64,000 nt of DNA, taken from contig JAWKLD010000001.1 in the NCBI GenBank assembly GCA_041392855.1, positions 1,474,001-1,538,000 of the forward strand, given 5' to 3'. This DNA is from Flavipsychrobacter sp. Its GTDB lineage: Bacteria; Bacteroidota; Bacteroidia; Chitinophagales; Chitinophagaceae. The position numbers were made by a program, and so were the translations under genes. The notes beneath the pieces are model-generated. The model made no database searches. It worked only from the letters and a program-made list of their open reading frames with translations, and was not told where the DNA came from. Shown in pieces: positions 18,224 to 26,262 of this stretch; the first letter of the stretch is position 1; each line of letters begins with the position of its first letter.

Positions 18224-18559
18224 TTGAAGTATATAATAACCCAAAATACAAAGTACAATAATGATAAGTACTGCTATCAAGCCCCATTTATTGTCTTTAT
18301 AGTGCTTTTTATGACGGTACTTCTCCTTCCTAAGCTCATATTGCAACTTATGGTTGATCTTCTGTGTCAACTCCTGCACCTCTTGTGAGGACATATCAGC
18401 TAGCCCATCTACAGCGTCACTCTCCATACCTTCGTCGGATAGATACAATTCTACTTCACGCACCTCTTCTTCCGAAAGCTTGCCGGCCAAATACGCCTCA
18501 AGCTTTTCTTCGGATAGTAGTCCGTCAGCATTACTCCATATATCATTTATATCACTCAT
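18212..18559 (-). CDS. Anti-sigma factor-like single-pass membrane protein
   Basis: From ATG 18559 the protein is 115 residues (MSDINDIWSNADGLLSEEKLEAYLAGKLSEEE...). The N-terminal ~60 residues resemble the anti-sigma domain of Bacteroidota ECF regulators (LEAYLAGKLS...VELYLSDEG...DAVDGLADM) but lack the zinc-binding His/Cys set. A Lys/His-rich stretch precedes a hydrophobic helix at about residues 91-112 (WGLIAVLIIIVLCILGYYIL). There is almost no periplasmic part, unlike the second anti-sigma protein at 61.2 kb. Its ATG overlaps the sigma gene stop (ATGAGTGA, 8 bases), so the two are translationally coupled. An anti-sigma role is inferred from domain pattern and position. Confidence 0.75.
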   Translation of the reverse strand: MSDINDIWSNADGLLSEEKLEAYLAGKLSEEEVREVELYLSDEGMESDAVDGLADMSSQEVQELTQKINHKLQYELRKEKYRHKKHYKDNKWGLIAVLIIIVLCILGYYILQLII

Positions 18560-19181
18560 GATTGCCGCCATTATTTCGGCGTTCAATTATTAGTTTCTTT
18601 AAATTTCTTTTCCCATTCTGGATATAGCTTTTCACTTGCTTGAACGTATAGCCATACCTTGTCATTATATCTTGATAGCTCTTCTTTTCAAGATAGAACA
18701 TTTTAACACATTCTCGCTGCCCCTCATCCAACTCTTCAATAGCTACCTTCATTTGTGTCAACTCTGCTTCTTGCTTATATAACTCCGCCTCACTGGCAGG
18801 CATATCAGCAGGCAGGTCATAAAAAGCATCTATCGCCCTTTCTTGTTTATTATCTCTTAGCACCTGAAAGCAGTGGTTGCGCATCAATATATACAGCCAA
18901 CCTTTAAAATTCTTTATTTCTCCTGATGGTAAAGAAGTGAGCACCTTCAGAAACACTTGTTGCACAGCATCTGCTGAAGCATCCTTATCTTTTAAGTATT
19001 TGATACCAACACCGAGTAGCAAAGTCGTATAACGCTCTAGTAAAACACCCAACCATTTGTTATCATTGGCCTTTCTATGTAGGGCAATGATCTCATCATC
19101 AGTAAGGTTAATATCTCTATCTTTTGCTATCAAATCAAAAAGAAGGTTCTCTATAAAGATGCAATAAAAAATACTTTCCAT
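18552..19181 (-). CDS. ECF RNA polymerase sigma factor (first pair)
   Basis: Region 2 is evident in LLERYTTLLLGVGIKYLKDKDASADAVQQVFLKVL and NFKGWLYILMRNHCFQVLRD. Region 4 is evident in IEELDEGQRECVKMFYLEKKSYQDIMTRYGYTFKQVKSYIQNGKRNLKKLI. It should direct RNA polymerase to a specific gene set when released by its anti-sigma partner. The frame is open back to an ATG at 19244, but that would add a hydrophobic N-terminus foreign to sigma factors; ATG 19181 or TTG 19133 (MIAKDRDINLTDDEI) are more credible, and the start is uncertain. It diverges from the outer-membrane-type gene at 19279, a plausible regulatory target. Confidence 0.9.
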   Translation of the reverse strand: MESIFYCIFIENLLFDLIAKDRDINLTDDEIIALHRKANDNKWLGVLLERYTTLLLGVGIKYLKDKDASADAVQQVFLKVLTSLPSGEIKNFKGWLYILMRNHCFQVLRDNKQERAIDAFYDLPADMPASEAELYKQEAELTQMKVAIEELDEGQRECVKMFYLEKKSYQDIMTRYGYTFKQVKSYIQNGKRNLKKLIIERRNNGGNHE

Positions 19182-19278
19182 AAAAGAAGACACTACATAA
19201 ATTGTTCTTCCCAATAGACTAACAACCAATGAGGTATTCTTCAAAAATCATTATCTTGTAATAATAAACCGCTAACAT

Positions 19279-20064
19279 ATGACCGCTTTACGCCAAATAG
19301 TTTTCATTTGCCTGCTCTGCATTGCCTCTTTTACCAGCTATGCTCAGTATGGACTGATGGCGTATGAGCTACCGGGATCAATACTTCGTTTTGAGGTAGG
19401 CTATGTCAATTCAGCTTCTACGGCAGAATATTCAGGCAGGTTAAGATTATATGATAACGGCAACTACCTACAAGACAGTATGCATAGCCAAACTGTAGGA
19501 AGTACTGGTTATGGAATTTCCTTTGGCACGTTTATGCCTATAACAAGGCTGGGAAAAGTAAGTATGCTTACCTTATCCTTTACGGGCATGTATAACCAGA
19601 TCAAATGGCAAAACATAGGAGAAGAGTTTTATCAGGGAACCAACTTAGCGATTAGTGGTAAGACCAGACAATTATCACTACCCATTGGTTTCGATTTCAA
19701 GTTTGGCTGCGATGCTACCATGAATAAGAACAATAGATTTTGTGCATCCATAGGAACAGGTTTTACTCCCACCTACTCTTTTACTGAAATGGAAGCACAT
19801 AGTGTAGGTGTGGCTACAGTACATCCCTTTCTTCGATTTGAAGCAGGCGTACTTGCAGGACTTGCGATGAAACTAAGGGTCACCTATTCATTTCTTGACG
19901 TAGAGTACATGAAGCAGTTCAATACAAGTACGCTTGATGACAACCTAGCAGAATCATTCACACTAAAAGGAACGCCACCTGTTGCAATAAGCTTTATTAT
20001 TATGCCGTTCTCTTGGGCATGGCAAAGACACGGATGGTGGGATACATATCATAGGCATAGATAA
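19279..20064 (+). CDS. Secreted outer-membrane-type protein, paralogue of the 26.3 kb gene
   Basis: I do not recognise a named family. The 261 residues begin with a signal peptide (MTALRQIVFICLLCIASFTSYAQ). They continue as alternating short hydrophobic stretches typical of a small beta barrel (ILRFEVGYVNSAST, SGRLRLYDNG, YGISFGTFMPI, VSMLTLSFTGMYNQIKW, PFLRFEAGVLAGLAMKLRVTYSF). The end is FIIMPFSWAWQRHGWW. The protein at 26263-27060 shares layout and the C-terminal motif [IL]IMPFS.[GA]W. An outer-membrane location is inference. It is divergent to the sigma factor gene and ends with a terminator. Confidence 0.7.
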   Translation: MTALRQIVFICLLCIASFTSYAQYGLMAYELPGSILRFEVGYVNSASTAEYSGRLRLYDNGNYLQDSMHSQTVGSTGYGISFGTFMPITRLGKVSMLTLSFTGMYNQIKWQNIGEEFYQGTNLAISGKTRQLSLPIGFDFKFGCDATMNKNNRFCASIGTGFTPTYSFTEMEAHSVGVATVHPFLRFEAGVLAGLAMKLRVTYSFLDVEYMKQFNTSTLDDNLAESFTLKGTPPVAISFIIMPFSWAWQRHGWWDTYHRHR

Positions 20065-20087
20065 AAGAAACAACACCTTATTAATTG

Positions 20088-20117
20088 TATCCTGGCCTAT
20101 GTCAGGATATTTTTTTG
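20088..20117 (+). terminator. Rho-independent terminator
   Basis: TATCCTG, loop GCCTATGT, CAGGATA followed by TTTTTTTT: a 7-bp stem with a strong T run, 24 bases after the stop at 20064. Confidence 0.75.
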
Positions 20118-20132
20118 CAAAAAACTAAAACG

Positions 20133-20681
20133 ATGAAACCGACTACACAAATATTAACGACCCCTAGGATGGTATTGGAAGAAATAACACCAGAAAGCCT
20201 AGCATATATAATGGCTAATAATACAGATGAAGAGATAAAGAATATTATGGGTTATGATGATGCTGGACTTGCTCTTGCTAAAGAAAGATTAGAGAAAGGG
20301 ATGACCTACTATCACATCACATTCAAATACTGGTTATTAAAAGACAAAACAAATAATAATACCATAGGCACGTGTGGCTTCTACCGTGTATATCCTGATC
20401 ATGACCGTGCTGAGATAGGCTATGTAATGACAGGCATCAGTTATCGTGAGCAAGGACTAATGAAAGAAGCTGCACAAAGAATATTGAAATATGGCTTTGA
20501 AGAGATGAAAATGCATAGAATAGAAGCCTTTGCAAGCCCCACCAACACCCCATCAATAAAAATACTTGAAGGACTGGGAATGAGCTATGAGGGTTTGATG
20601 AAAGAACATTTTCTAAAAAATGGCCTTTATGAAGATTCTGCCTGCTATGCTATCCTCAAAAGTGAGTACAAAACATCATAA
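20133..20681 (+). CDS. GNAT family N-acetyltransferase, RimJ/RimL-like
   Basis: From ATG 20133 the protein is 182 residues (MKPTTQILTTPRMVLEEITPESL...). LTTPRMVLEEIT is the typical RimJ-type opening. The acetyl-CoA loop region is AEIGYVMTGISYREQGLMKEAAQRILKYGFEEM. FASPTNTPSIKILEGLGMSYEGLMKEHFLKNG followed by D..CYAI is the family's C-terminal signature. It transfers an acetyl group to an amine; the acceptor (ribosomal protein N-terminus, amino sugar or antibiotic) is not determinable. An open frame from 20085 overlaps the preceding terminator and is discarded. Confidence 0.88.
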   Translation: MKPTTQILTTPRMVLEEITPESLAYIMANNTDEEIKNIMGYDDAGLALAKERLEKGMTYYHITFKYWLLKDKTNNNTIGTCGFYRVYPDHDRAEIGYVMTGISYREQGLMKEAAQRILKYGFEEMKMHRIEAFASPTNTPSIKILEGLGMSYEGLMKEHFLKNGLYEDSACYAILKSEYKTS

Positions 20682-20718
20682 CACACATATTATTATATAA
20701 TAGTTATATATACACTAC

Positions 20719-20748
20719 TTGAGAAATAGGCTAAAAAAGCTACTTTTG
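20719..20748 (+). promoter_or_regulatory. Promoter, TTG-N19-TACTTTTG
   Basis: TTG at 20719-20721 and TACTTTTG at 20741-20748 with a 19-base spacer, a full consensus match. The acyl-CoA dehydrogenase ATG is 38 bases downstream. Confidence 0.75.
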
Positions 20749-20785
20749 CAGCATATTTTTCTTTACAAACTAGGTATTTCTATAT

Positions 20786-21928
20786 ATGAATTTTCAACTT
20801 ACAGAAGAGCAGATTGCCGTACAGATGGCGGCTAGAGACTTTGCAAAGAACAGATTACTACCAGGTGTTATTGAGCGTGACGACCAGCAAAAGTTTCCTG
20901 CAGAGGAAGTAAAAGAGCTTGGAGAACTTGGCTTTATGGGCATGATGGTAGACCCAAAATATGGTGGTTCGGGGATGGACAGTGTCTCTTATGTTCTAGC
21001 AATGGAGGAGATCTCTAAGATAGATGCTTCAACATCTGTTTGTATGAGTGTAAACAACTCATTGGTATGCTGGGGATTAGAAACTTATGGTAACGAAGAA
21101 CAAAAACAAAAATACCTTACAGAGTTAGCTAGTGGTCAAAAGATAGGAGCTTTTCTATTAAGTGAACCTGAAGCTGGTTCTGACGCTACATCGCAACGCA
21201 CTACTGCTGAAGATGCAGGAGATCACTATATCCTTAATGGTACTAAGAACTGGATCACTAACGGTAGTACAGCGTCTTACTATTTAGTAATAGCACAAAC
21301 ATACCCTGAAAAAGGCCACAAAGGCATCAATGCACTTATTGTACATAAAGACTGGCCTGGTGTAACCGTTGGTGCTAAAGAGAATAAACTTGGTATTCGT
21401 GGTAGTGATACACACACCATTATGTTCCAAGATGTAAAGGTTCCTAAAGAGAACCGCATCGGTGAAGATGGCTTTGGTTTCAAATTTGCAATGAAAGTTT
21501 TAGCAGGTGGCCGTATCGGTATTGCTGCACAAGCATTAGGTATCGCAAGTGGCGCTTATGAATTAGCGCTTAAATACTCTAAAGAGCGTAAAGCTTTTGG
21601 TACAGAAATATCTAACCACCAAGCGGTTGCTTTCAAACTAGCAGACATGGCTACAGCAATTGAAGCGGCTCGTCTACTTTGCATCAAAGCTGCATGGACT
21701 AAAGACCAAGGTGAAGACTATACACTTTCTGCATCTATAGCTAAGCTTTATGCTTCTGAAATAGCGCAATGGGTAACTAACGAAGCAGTACAAATACATG
21801 GCGGTTATGGTTATGTAAAAGAATTCCACGTAGAGCGTTTGATGCGTGATGCTAAGATCACTCAGATATATGAAGGAACAAGTGAAGTACAGAAAATTGT
21901 GATCAGCAGAACAGTACTAAAAGACTAG
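20786..21928 (+). CDS. Acyl-CoA dehydrogenase
   Basis: This 380-residue flavoenzyme carries out alpha,beta-dehydrogenation of acyl-CoA in beta-oxidation or branched-chain amino acid breakdown, passing electrons to ETF. Family signatures are present: LGFMGMMVDPKYGGSGMD, GAFLLSEPEAGSDA (FAD/substrate), LNGTKNWITNG, KLGIRGSDTHTIMF, RIGIAAQALGIASGAYELALKYSKERKAFG, and near the C-terminus QIHGGYGYVKEFHVERLMRDAKITQIYEGTSEVQ with the catalytic Glu in YEGT. It looks like a short- or branched-chain member; chain-length preference is not readable. Its codon choice (frequent GGT, CGT, GCT) suggests good expression. It is a single-gene unit with its own promoter and terminator. Confidence 0.95.
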   Translation: MNFQLTEEQIAVQMAARDFAKNRLLPGVIERDDQQKFPAEEVKELGELGFMGMMVDPKYGGSGMDSVSYVLAMEEISKIDASTSVCMSVNNSLVCWGLETYGNEEQKQKYLTELASGQKIGAFLLSEPEAGSDATSQRTTAEDAGDHYILNGTKNWITNGSTASYYLVIAQTYPEKGHKGINALIVHKDWPGVTVGAKENKLGIRGSDTHTIMFQDVKVPKENRIGEDGFGFKFAMKVLAGGRIGIAAQALGIASGAYELALKYSKERKAFGTEISNHQAVAFKLADMATAIEAARLLCIKAAWTKDQGEDYTLSASIAKLYASEIAQWVTNEAVQIHGGYGYVKEFHVERLMRDAKITQIYEGTSEVQKIVISRTVLKD

Positions 21929-21948
21929 TAAAGCACAATTAATATTTT

Positions 21949-21983
21949 AAAAGAGCTACACATTTAATGTAGCTCTTTTTTTG
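21949..21983 (+). terminator. Rho-independent terminator
   Basis: AAAAGAGCTACA, loop CATTTAA, TGTAGCTCTTTT then TTTG: a perfect 12-bp stem, 20 bases after the acyl-CoA dehydrogenase stop. Confidence 0.9.
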
Positions 21984-22016
21984 TTTAACTTTAATGTAAA
22001 CCAACACCTATAAAAT

Positions 22017-22460
22017 ATGAAACCGCACAAAATCATTACCCTTCTTTTTGTTGCTATACTTCCTTTAATAGCAACTGCACAAAACCAACCTCAAATAAAA
22101 ATAGGAACTAAAGGCATTCCTCACGGAGTAAATGAAACAGGCGTTGCTGAAACAATATCTGTGGCTAGCTTCGCTAAAGATGGGACACTACATGTTACCA
22201 AAGATAATAAAGTTTATACCATCGAAAGCTTTGAGATATCTATCCTCCCCAAAAAAGGAAATGATCTTATTGGTCCTTTAGTACTTAATGCAACAAGAGG
22301 GAATGGCAATATTAGCGACCTCAAAAATATGCCTGAAATAAAAAACTATAAGAGTGACGGTACACGTATTTTTATTGAACGACTAACCGCTTCTTGTGCT
22401 GACTGTACCGACATGAATACCATAACGGTAAAAGCCTTTAGCATAAACCTAAAAGAATAG
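22017..22460 (+). CDS. Small secreted protein with a GldM C-terminal-like domain
   Basis: The 147 residues start with a signal peptide (MKPHKIITLLFVAILPLIATAQ). The mature part holds VYTIESFEISILPKKGNDLIGPLVLNATRGNG, then SDGTRIFIERLTASC and MNTITVKAFSINLKE. The pattern 'SF.IS...KG.......NA..G......I.......G.RIFIE.I......TI.VKAFS' recalls the C-terminal beta domain of the T9SS/gliding protein GldM; this is from memory and weak. Two cysteines are close together (CADC). It could be a small periplasmic adaptor or a stand-alone copy of that domain. Neighbours give no functional hint. Confidence 0.6.
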   Translation: MKPHKIITLLFVAILPLIATAQNQPQIKIGTKGIPHGVNETGVAETISVASFAKDGTLHVTKDNKVYTIESFEISILPKKGNDLIGPLVLNATRGNGNISDLKNMPEIKNYKSDGTRIFIERLTASCADCTDMNTITVKAFSINLKE

Positions 22461-22480
22461 ACCTGACACACAAAAACTAT

Positions 22481-22521
22481 AGAAATAATAAAGCCCCACA
22501 TTGTGGGGCTTTATTATTTCT
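22481..22521. terminator. Very strong bidirectional hairpin
   Basis: AGAAATAATAAAGCCCCACA and TGTGGGGCTTTATTATTTCT are perfect 20-base inverted repeats around one central T. They lie between two converging genes (stops 22460 and 22520), and the second arm touches the SDR stop codon. Confidence 0.9.
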
Positions 22522-23251
22522 ACCACGGTAGCTCTTCACCAAGATGCATGTACTTTCCTGTTGGCCCATCATCTGGCAATGTTGCTAACGCTACCGAAGT
22601 CTTAGCCCCCATTGTTATATCCATTGGCGCTTGCTCACCTCCCATATCAGTCTTCACCCATCCAGGATGCGCACTGTTCACTTTTATGTTTGTGTCTTTA
22701 AGTGATGCTGCCAAGTGTACTGTAAATTGATTCAATGCAGCCTTCGACGCATTGTAAGCAAATGGCTTAGAACCATATATTGGAGACTTCTCATCTCCAT
22801 GCATCGTTAACGAACCTAATATAGACGACAGGTTAACTATTCTACCAGCCTCACTCTTCTTAATTAGTGGTAGCAACTGCTGTGTTGTATTCACTACGCC
22901 AAACAGGTTAGTATTGAAAGTATCTTGTAGATCAGCTACAGCTACTTCCTGTGTAGAGTCTCCATAAAAGCTTTCTCCTTGTATAATACCAGCATTGTTC
23001 ACCAACACATCTAAATGACCATACTCTTGTTCAATAGTTTTGGCAACATTTTGTATGTCTTCATTTTTGGTCACATCAAGCTGTACTGCCTTTGCTTCTA
23101 TATTTTCGTTAGCTAGCTCTTCTACAGCCTTATTGGCTTTATCTAAACTTCTTGCCCCTATCAAAACAACCATATCTTTCTTACCTAATTGTCTTGCAGT
23201 TTCGAGTCCTATGCCTTTATTGGCACCTGTTATTAATGCTACTTTTTTCAT
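22520..23251 (-). CDS. Short-chain dehydrogenase/reductase
   Basis: From ATG 23251 the protein is 243 residues (MKKVALITGANKGIGLETARQLG...). It is a classical SDR: nucleotide-binding TGANKGIG at the start, NNAG, Ser in NLSSILGS, and the catalytic YNASK (Tyr and Lys). The cofactor is probably NADPH, as GARSLDKA follows strand 2. The substrate is unknown; plant and bacterial 'carbonyl reductase-like' SDRs share the KGIG and NTNLFGVVNTTQQLLPL features. A longer frame from 23323 would add 24 residues without family match. A weak minus-strand TAGACTTG at 23278-23285 supports the shorter form. Confidence 0.88.
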   Translation of the reverse strand: MKKVALITGANKGIGLETARQLGKKDMVVLIGARSLDKANKAVEELANENIEAKAVQLDVTKNEDIQNVAKTIEQEYGHLDVLVNNAGIIQGESFYGDSTQEVAVADLQDTFNTNLFGVVNTTQQLLPLIKKSEAGRIVNLSSILGSLTMHGDEKSPIYGSKPFAYNASKAALNQFTVHLAASLKDTNIKVNSAHPGWVKTDMGGEQAPMDITMGAKTSVALATLPDDGPTGKYMHLGEELPW

Positions 23252-23417
23252 CTGTATGAGTTTTGTTGTTTCAGATGCAAGTCTAGAACTTATTGACGTT
23301 TTGGACATTATGGCGTTATTCAATTAATCTATAAGGTTGCTAAATGCCTTTCTATATTATCATACAGAAGAAAAACTGGTTACATCCTCCTCCTCAGGTC
23401 TAACAAATGATAAAAAA

Positions 23418-23450
23418 TTGTTTTTATACCGATTAATACATGTACCTTTG
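23418..23450 (+). promoter_or_regulatory. Promoter, TTG-N22-TACCTTTG
   Basis: TTG at 23418-23420 and TACCTTTG at 23443-23450, spacer 22 bases. It lies within the upstream extension of the helicase frame, which supports translation from ATG 23479. Confidence 0.7.
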
Positions 23451-23478
23451 CGCCCTATTAAATTTTAGTTCTTTATTA

Positions 23479-25251
23479 ATGGCAACATTTTCAGACTTCC
23501 CACTTAGGGAAGAATTAGTTAGTGCCGTAACGGAAATGGGTTTTGAGACCCCGACGCCTATTCAAGAAAAGGTAATACCACATCTCACCTCACAACCTTC
23601 AGACATTATTGGCCTGGCACAGACAGGCACCGGCAAAACTGCCGCTTTTGGTCTTCCGCTATTGCACCACACCGATCCTGCACAGCAACATGTGCAAGCC
23701 CTGGTTTTAAGTCCTACACGTGAATTGTGTATGCAGATCCAGGAAGAGTTTATAAAGTATAGCAGTCATATGCGCGGTCTTCGTACCGTAGCTGTATATG
23801 GTGGCGTGCCTATAAGTGGGCAAATACGTGATGTAAAAAGAGGACCTCAAGTAATTGTGGCTACTCCGGGACGTCTTATAGACTTAATAGAACGTAAAGT
23901 GCTACATCTTGAGCAAGTAAAGTACATGGTACTGGACGAAGCCGATGAGATGTTGAACATGGGCTTTAGAGAGGATATTGAGTTTATTCTACAGAACACT
24001 ACAGAGCGCGAACATACTTGGCTATTTTCTGCAACTATGTCTAACGATGTAAGACGCATTGCAAAGCGTTTTATGAGAGACCCTCAAGAGTTTGCAGTAG
24101 CTAAAGAGAATACTACTAACGAGAATATTGACCATCAATATTATGTTACACAGCATCATAACCGTTTCAACACACTACAAAGACTACTAGACTTTACCCC
24201 CGGTATCTATGGTGTAATATTTACACGTACCAAGCAAGATGCACATGATGTATCTGAACGATTGATGCGTATGGGCTACCATGTAAGTGCATTGCATGGA
24301 GATATGGACCAAAAAATGCGTAGCAAAGTAATGGAGCGTTTTAAAAACAGAACATTACAAGCTATTGTAGCAACGGATGTAGCAGCACGCGGTATTGACG
24401 TTAGTGACATTACACACGTCATCAACTACGAGCTACCAGACGATCCTGAAGTATATACTCACCGTAGTGGACGTACAGCACGTGCCGGCAAGTCTGGTAT
24501 TTGTATGTCTATTACTTCTCCGAAAGAAATTTCGAGAATTCGCCAAATAGAGCGAATGATCAAAACGAAATTCAACAAGAGTGATATACCTGACGGTGCA
24601 GAAGTTGTTCGTAAAAGATTATTCTACTGTTTAGAGCAAATAGAAGCTGCTGAACCAAAAGATGATTTTGCTTCTATCTACCAATCTTCAATACACGAGC
24701 GTTTTGAGGATATGGATAAAGACGAGTTGATTCGTCGTCTATTATGGATGCAATTGAAAGAAACAATTGATGCATACCATAACGCCCAAGACCTGAATGC
24801 TAGTGCTGGAAAAGAAAGAAGTGGAGGTAGAGAACGTGGAGATAGCGTACGTCTCTTCATGAACATGGGTGAGAAAGACGGTATTAAAAGCCCTCAAGAC
24901 CTGCTACAGTTTGTAACAGAGGCTAGCGATGTTGAGTCTAATATCATTCAAAGGATAACAATTAGAGAACTAAGCAGTTTCTTCAATGTGCCTTCTGATG
25001 CAGCAGACTTTATCATGGCCGCACTAAGCCAAAAGAAGCATAAAGGACGCAAAGTAAGGATAGAAGAGGCCGAACAGCGTGACAGAGACCGTTTCCGTGG
25101 AGGAAAAGGAGCAGAAGGTGGTGGCAAATCTAAAAGTGGTGGCAGAACAAGAAGCTTTGGCAACAGAGATGGTGGTAGAAAATATGCACAATCATCTGAT
25201 AATAAGAGAGATAGCGGTCGCCAAAGAACCAGAAAGCGTACTAACAGATAA
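23479..25251 (+). CDS. DEAD-box RNA helicase with DbpA-like C-terminal domain
   Basis: From ATG 23479 the product is 590 residues. Helicase motifs are complete: Q motif FETPTPIQ, AQTGTGKT, PTRELC, TPGRL, DEAD, SAT, ATDVAARGID and HRSGRTARAG. After a linker, residues about 455-530 (GDSVRLFMNMGEKDGIKSPQDLLQFV ... IREISSFFNVP-like) resemble the DbpA/CsdA RNA-binding domain, which in DbpA-type enzymes guides the helicase to rRNA. The end is a Gly/Arg/Lys/Ser-rich basic tail. It likely remodels RNA in ribosome assembly or cold adaptation. It carries its own promoter. Confidence 0.94.
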   Translation: MATFSDFPLREELVSAVTEMGFETPTPIQEKVIPHLTSQPSDIIGLAQTGTGKTAAFGLPLLHHTDPAQQHVQALVLSPTRELCMQIQEEFIKYSSHMRGLRTVAVYGGVPISGQIRDVKRGPQVIVATPGRLIDLIERKVLHLEQVKYMVLDEADEMLNMGFREDIEFILQNTTEREHTWLFSATMSNDVRRIAKRFMRDPQEFAVAKENTTNENIDHQYYVTQHHNRFNTLQRLLDFTPGIYGVIFTRTKQDAHDVSERLMRMGYHVSALHGDMDQKMRSKVMERFKNRTLQAIVATDVAARGIDVSDITHVINYELPDDPEVYTHRSGRTARAGKSGICMSITSPKEISRIRQIERMIKTKFNKSDIPDGAEVVRKRLFYCLEQIEAAEPKDDFASIYQSSIHERFEDMDKDELIRRLLWMQLKETIDAYHNAQDLNASAGKERSGGRERGDSVRLFMNMGEKDGIKSPQDLLQFVTEASDVESNIIQRITIRELSSFFNVPSDAADFIMAALSQKKHKGRKVRIEEAEQRDRDRFRGGKGAEGGGKSKSGGRTRSFGNRDGGRKYAQSSDNKRDSGRQRTRKRTNR

Positions 25252-25316
25252 AATTTTAACATTTGTTATTTCTTTATATAAGCTAAAAGGTCGAAATTTG
25301 CACAAAATTCCGAGTT

Positions 25317-25781
25317 ATGAGGATAGCAGTATTAATTTTATTGGTTTGTAGTTCTATATTGGCATCTGCCCAATCTAGAACGGACGCAGCTGGTAGGGTT
25401 ATTTCTGATGACCCAATAGCAAAAGGCATAGCTAGTTATTATCACGATAAGTTTGTTGGAAGACAGACCTCTACAGGAGAGATCTTTGATAATAATAAAT
25501 ATACCGCTGCTAGTAACACACTTTCTTTAAACACCTATGTTAAGGTGACCAACCTTAAAAATGGTGAGTACATCTATGTACGTATCAATGACAGAATGCA
25601 TAAAGACAACAAACGCCTTATAGACATGGCTAGTGTTTGTGCGAAGGAGTTGGGCTATCACTACGATGGCTTAGCCAAGGTAAAAGTAGAGGTTGTATCT
25701 AAAAAAGAAGGTCAGGAAGGTATATTAGCACAAAGAGCTAGTAGAAAGCAACACCAGCAGCCTGAAGACAATAACTTGTAA
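25317..25781 (+). CDS. RlpA-like double-psi beta-barrel lipid-free secreted protein
   Basis: The 154-residue protein has a signal peptide (MRIAVLILLVCSSILASAQ) and a DPBB domain: GIASYYHDKFVGRQTSTGEIFDNNKYTAASNTL, VKVTNLKNGEYIYVRINDRMHKDNKRLIDMA and AKELGYHYDGLAKVKVEVV. This matches RlpA, a septal-ring lytic transglycosylase that cleaves glycan strands lacking stem peptides. No SPOR domain and no lipobox follow, so it is a short secreted form. Peptidoglycan activity is inferred from the family. The C-terminus is a short polar tail rich in Gln. A strong terminator follows. Confidence 0.85.
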   Translation: MRIAVLILLVCSSILASAQSRTDAAGRVISDDPIAKGIASYYHDKFVGRQTSTGEIFDNNKYTAASNTLSLNTYVKVTNLKNGEYIYVRINDRMHKDNKRLIDMASVCAKELGYHYDGLAKVKVEVVSKKEGQEGILAQRASRKQHQQPEDNNL

Positions 25782-25800
25782 GAGATTTTCATTTATCATA

Positions 25801-25830
25801 AAAGCCGTAGCATACGCTACGGCTTTTTTT
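25801..25830 (+). terminator. Rho-independent terminator
   Basis: AAAGCCGTAGC, loop ATAC, GCTACGGCTTT followed by TTTTT: an 11-bp stem, 19 bases past the RlpA-like stop codon. Confidence 0.92.
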
Positions 25831-25866
25831 GTGCCCCTAATATTATTAATGTATCTTCTCAACATC

Positions 25867-26259
25867 ATGATGCACCCCGCTATATATGTAGGAAAAACAG
25901 TAGCCAAAGGAAATGGCATGTTTACACTAAAAGCCTTAGCAGAAAATACTATTATAGAAGAATCTCCTGTGATTGTAATGTCTGCTGAAGAAAAACTATT
26001 ATTAGACAAAACACTACTACACGACTATATTTTTGAATGGGAGCCTAACGGGCAACAACTATGTTGCATGGCGCAAGGTTACATCTCAGTCTACAACCAT
26101 TCTAAAACAGCCAACTGTGAATACTTCATGGACTACGATAATGAAACCATGATGATAAAAACAATAAGGGCCGTAGCTGCTAATGAAGAACTATTGGTTA
26201 ACTATAATGGCGATTGGGACAACAAAGACGATGTATGGTTTACACTAGATGATGAATAA
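25867..26259 (+). CDS. Small SET-domain protein
   Basis: From ATG 25867 (or 25870) the protein is about 130 residues. It is nearly all SET domain: VGKTVAKGNGMFTLKALAENTIIEESPVIVM (N-SET strands), YISVYNHSKTANCEYF with the SAM-binding NHS..NC motif, and RAVAANEELLVNYNGDW with the ELLVNY motif. SET enzymes methylate protein lysines. Bacterial forms of this size are known but their targets are mostly unknown. The cysteine-rich post-SET region is missing. It follows a terminator and its stop codon is 3 bases from the converging outer-membrane-type gene. Confidence 0.85.
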   Translation: MMHPAIYVGKTVAKGNGMFTLKALAENTIIEESPVIVMSAEEKLLLDKTLLHDYIFEWEPNGQQLCCMAQGYISVYNHSKTANCEYFMDYDNETMMIKTIRAVAANEELLVNYNGDWDNKDDVWFTLDDE

Positions 26260-26262
26260 ACT

